From: Euryarchaeota archaeon UBA257
GTDB lineage: Archaea > Thermoplasmatota > Poseidoniia > Poseidoniales > Thalassarchaeaceae
DNA length: 13,862 nt
Assembly (NCBI GenBank): GCA_002498985.1
Contig: DAJO01000050.1
Coordinates: forward strand, 1-13,862
Direction of reading: 5' to 3'
A program made the position numbers and the translations under genes. The notes under the pieces are model-generated. The model did no database searches, was not told the origin of the DNA, and saw nothing but the letters and a program-made list of their open reading frames with translations. Below, in pieces: positions 13,797 to 13,862 of this stretch; the first letter of the stretch is position 1; every line of letters begins with the position of its first letter.

Positions 13797-13862
13797 AATC
13801 TTTGATTAATTTTCGATTCATCAAACGTTAATGGTCAAAAGGGCTTGATGTGTCGCAGGCTC

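Noticed and set aside
13797..13862. Terminal stretch after gap, with a 14-codon minus-strand frame ending at 13821 and an ATG at 13848 near the edge.
   Set aside because: Too little sequence remains to tell whether a neighbouring gene begins or ends here. The T-rich start may be the gap terminator, but no structure is clear.
1..13862. Search for CRISPR repeats, transposase or integrase genes, toxin-antitoxin pairs, tRNA genes and defence genes.
   Set aside because: No spaced repeats, recombinase motifs or tRNA-like cloverleaf arms were seen in the short intergenic regions, and all large genes have other assignments or architectures.

Overview
The window looks like chromosomal DNA from a marine planktonic archaeon of the Thermoplasmatota, most likely Marine Group II (Poseidoniales) or Marine Group III. 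Ribosomal protein S15 is the long archaeal form. The glutamyl-tRNA synthetase has the archaeal N-terminal extension and a GlnRS-like C-terminus. Phenylalanyl-tRNA synthetase beta is the archaeal/eukaryal form, RNase HII is the archaeal type, and the glyceraldehyde-3-phosphate dehydrogenase is type II. Several Shine-Dalgarno sequences are of the GGTGAT/GAGG type. The DNA is AT-rich throughout, and genes are tightly packed, with abutting or nearly abutting ends. The Marine Group assignment rests on gene style and is an inference.

Layout. Positions 1-108 hold the 3' end of an unidentified + strand gene. rpsO (183-638) follows, then a 284-residue gene (682-1536) that looks like a RecJ/Cdc45-type DHH protein without its catalytic residues. 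This gene abuts, tail to tail with no spacer, a minus-strand cluster (9007 down to 1537). In transcription order the cluster is: a membrane-anchored surface SGNH hydrolase (9007-6125), rnhB (6124-5396), gltX (5387-3636) and a large surface protein with a C-terminal zinc ribbon (3555-1537). A probable 62-residue orphan gene (9100-9288, +) sits head-to-head with the SGNH gene. It is tail-to-tail with a second minus-strand operon: a glutamate-synthase-like fusion protein (12597-11059) followed by pheT (11050-9296). A 158-bp divergent intergenic region then leads to the type II GAPDH gene (12756-13796, +).

How the genes fit together. Most of the window is information-processing housekeeping: translation (S15, GluRS, PheRS beta) and genome maintenance (RNase HII with a C-terminal PCNA-binding-like motif, and the RecJ/Cdc45-like protein). 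GAPDH serves central carbon metabolism. Two large, lineage-type cell-surface proteins are interleaved with these genes. Stop-start junctions at SGNH/rnhB, rnhB/gltX and GltB-like/pheT indicate co-transcription and probably translational coupling.

I see no tRNA or rRNA gene, CRISPR array, insertion sequence, phage gene or recognisable defence system. The least conventional items are the catalytically degenerate RecJ-like protein next to rpsO, the domain-swapped GXGXG/FMN-barrel-like fusion, the two surface proteins and the small orphan gene.
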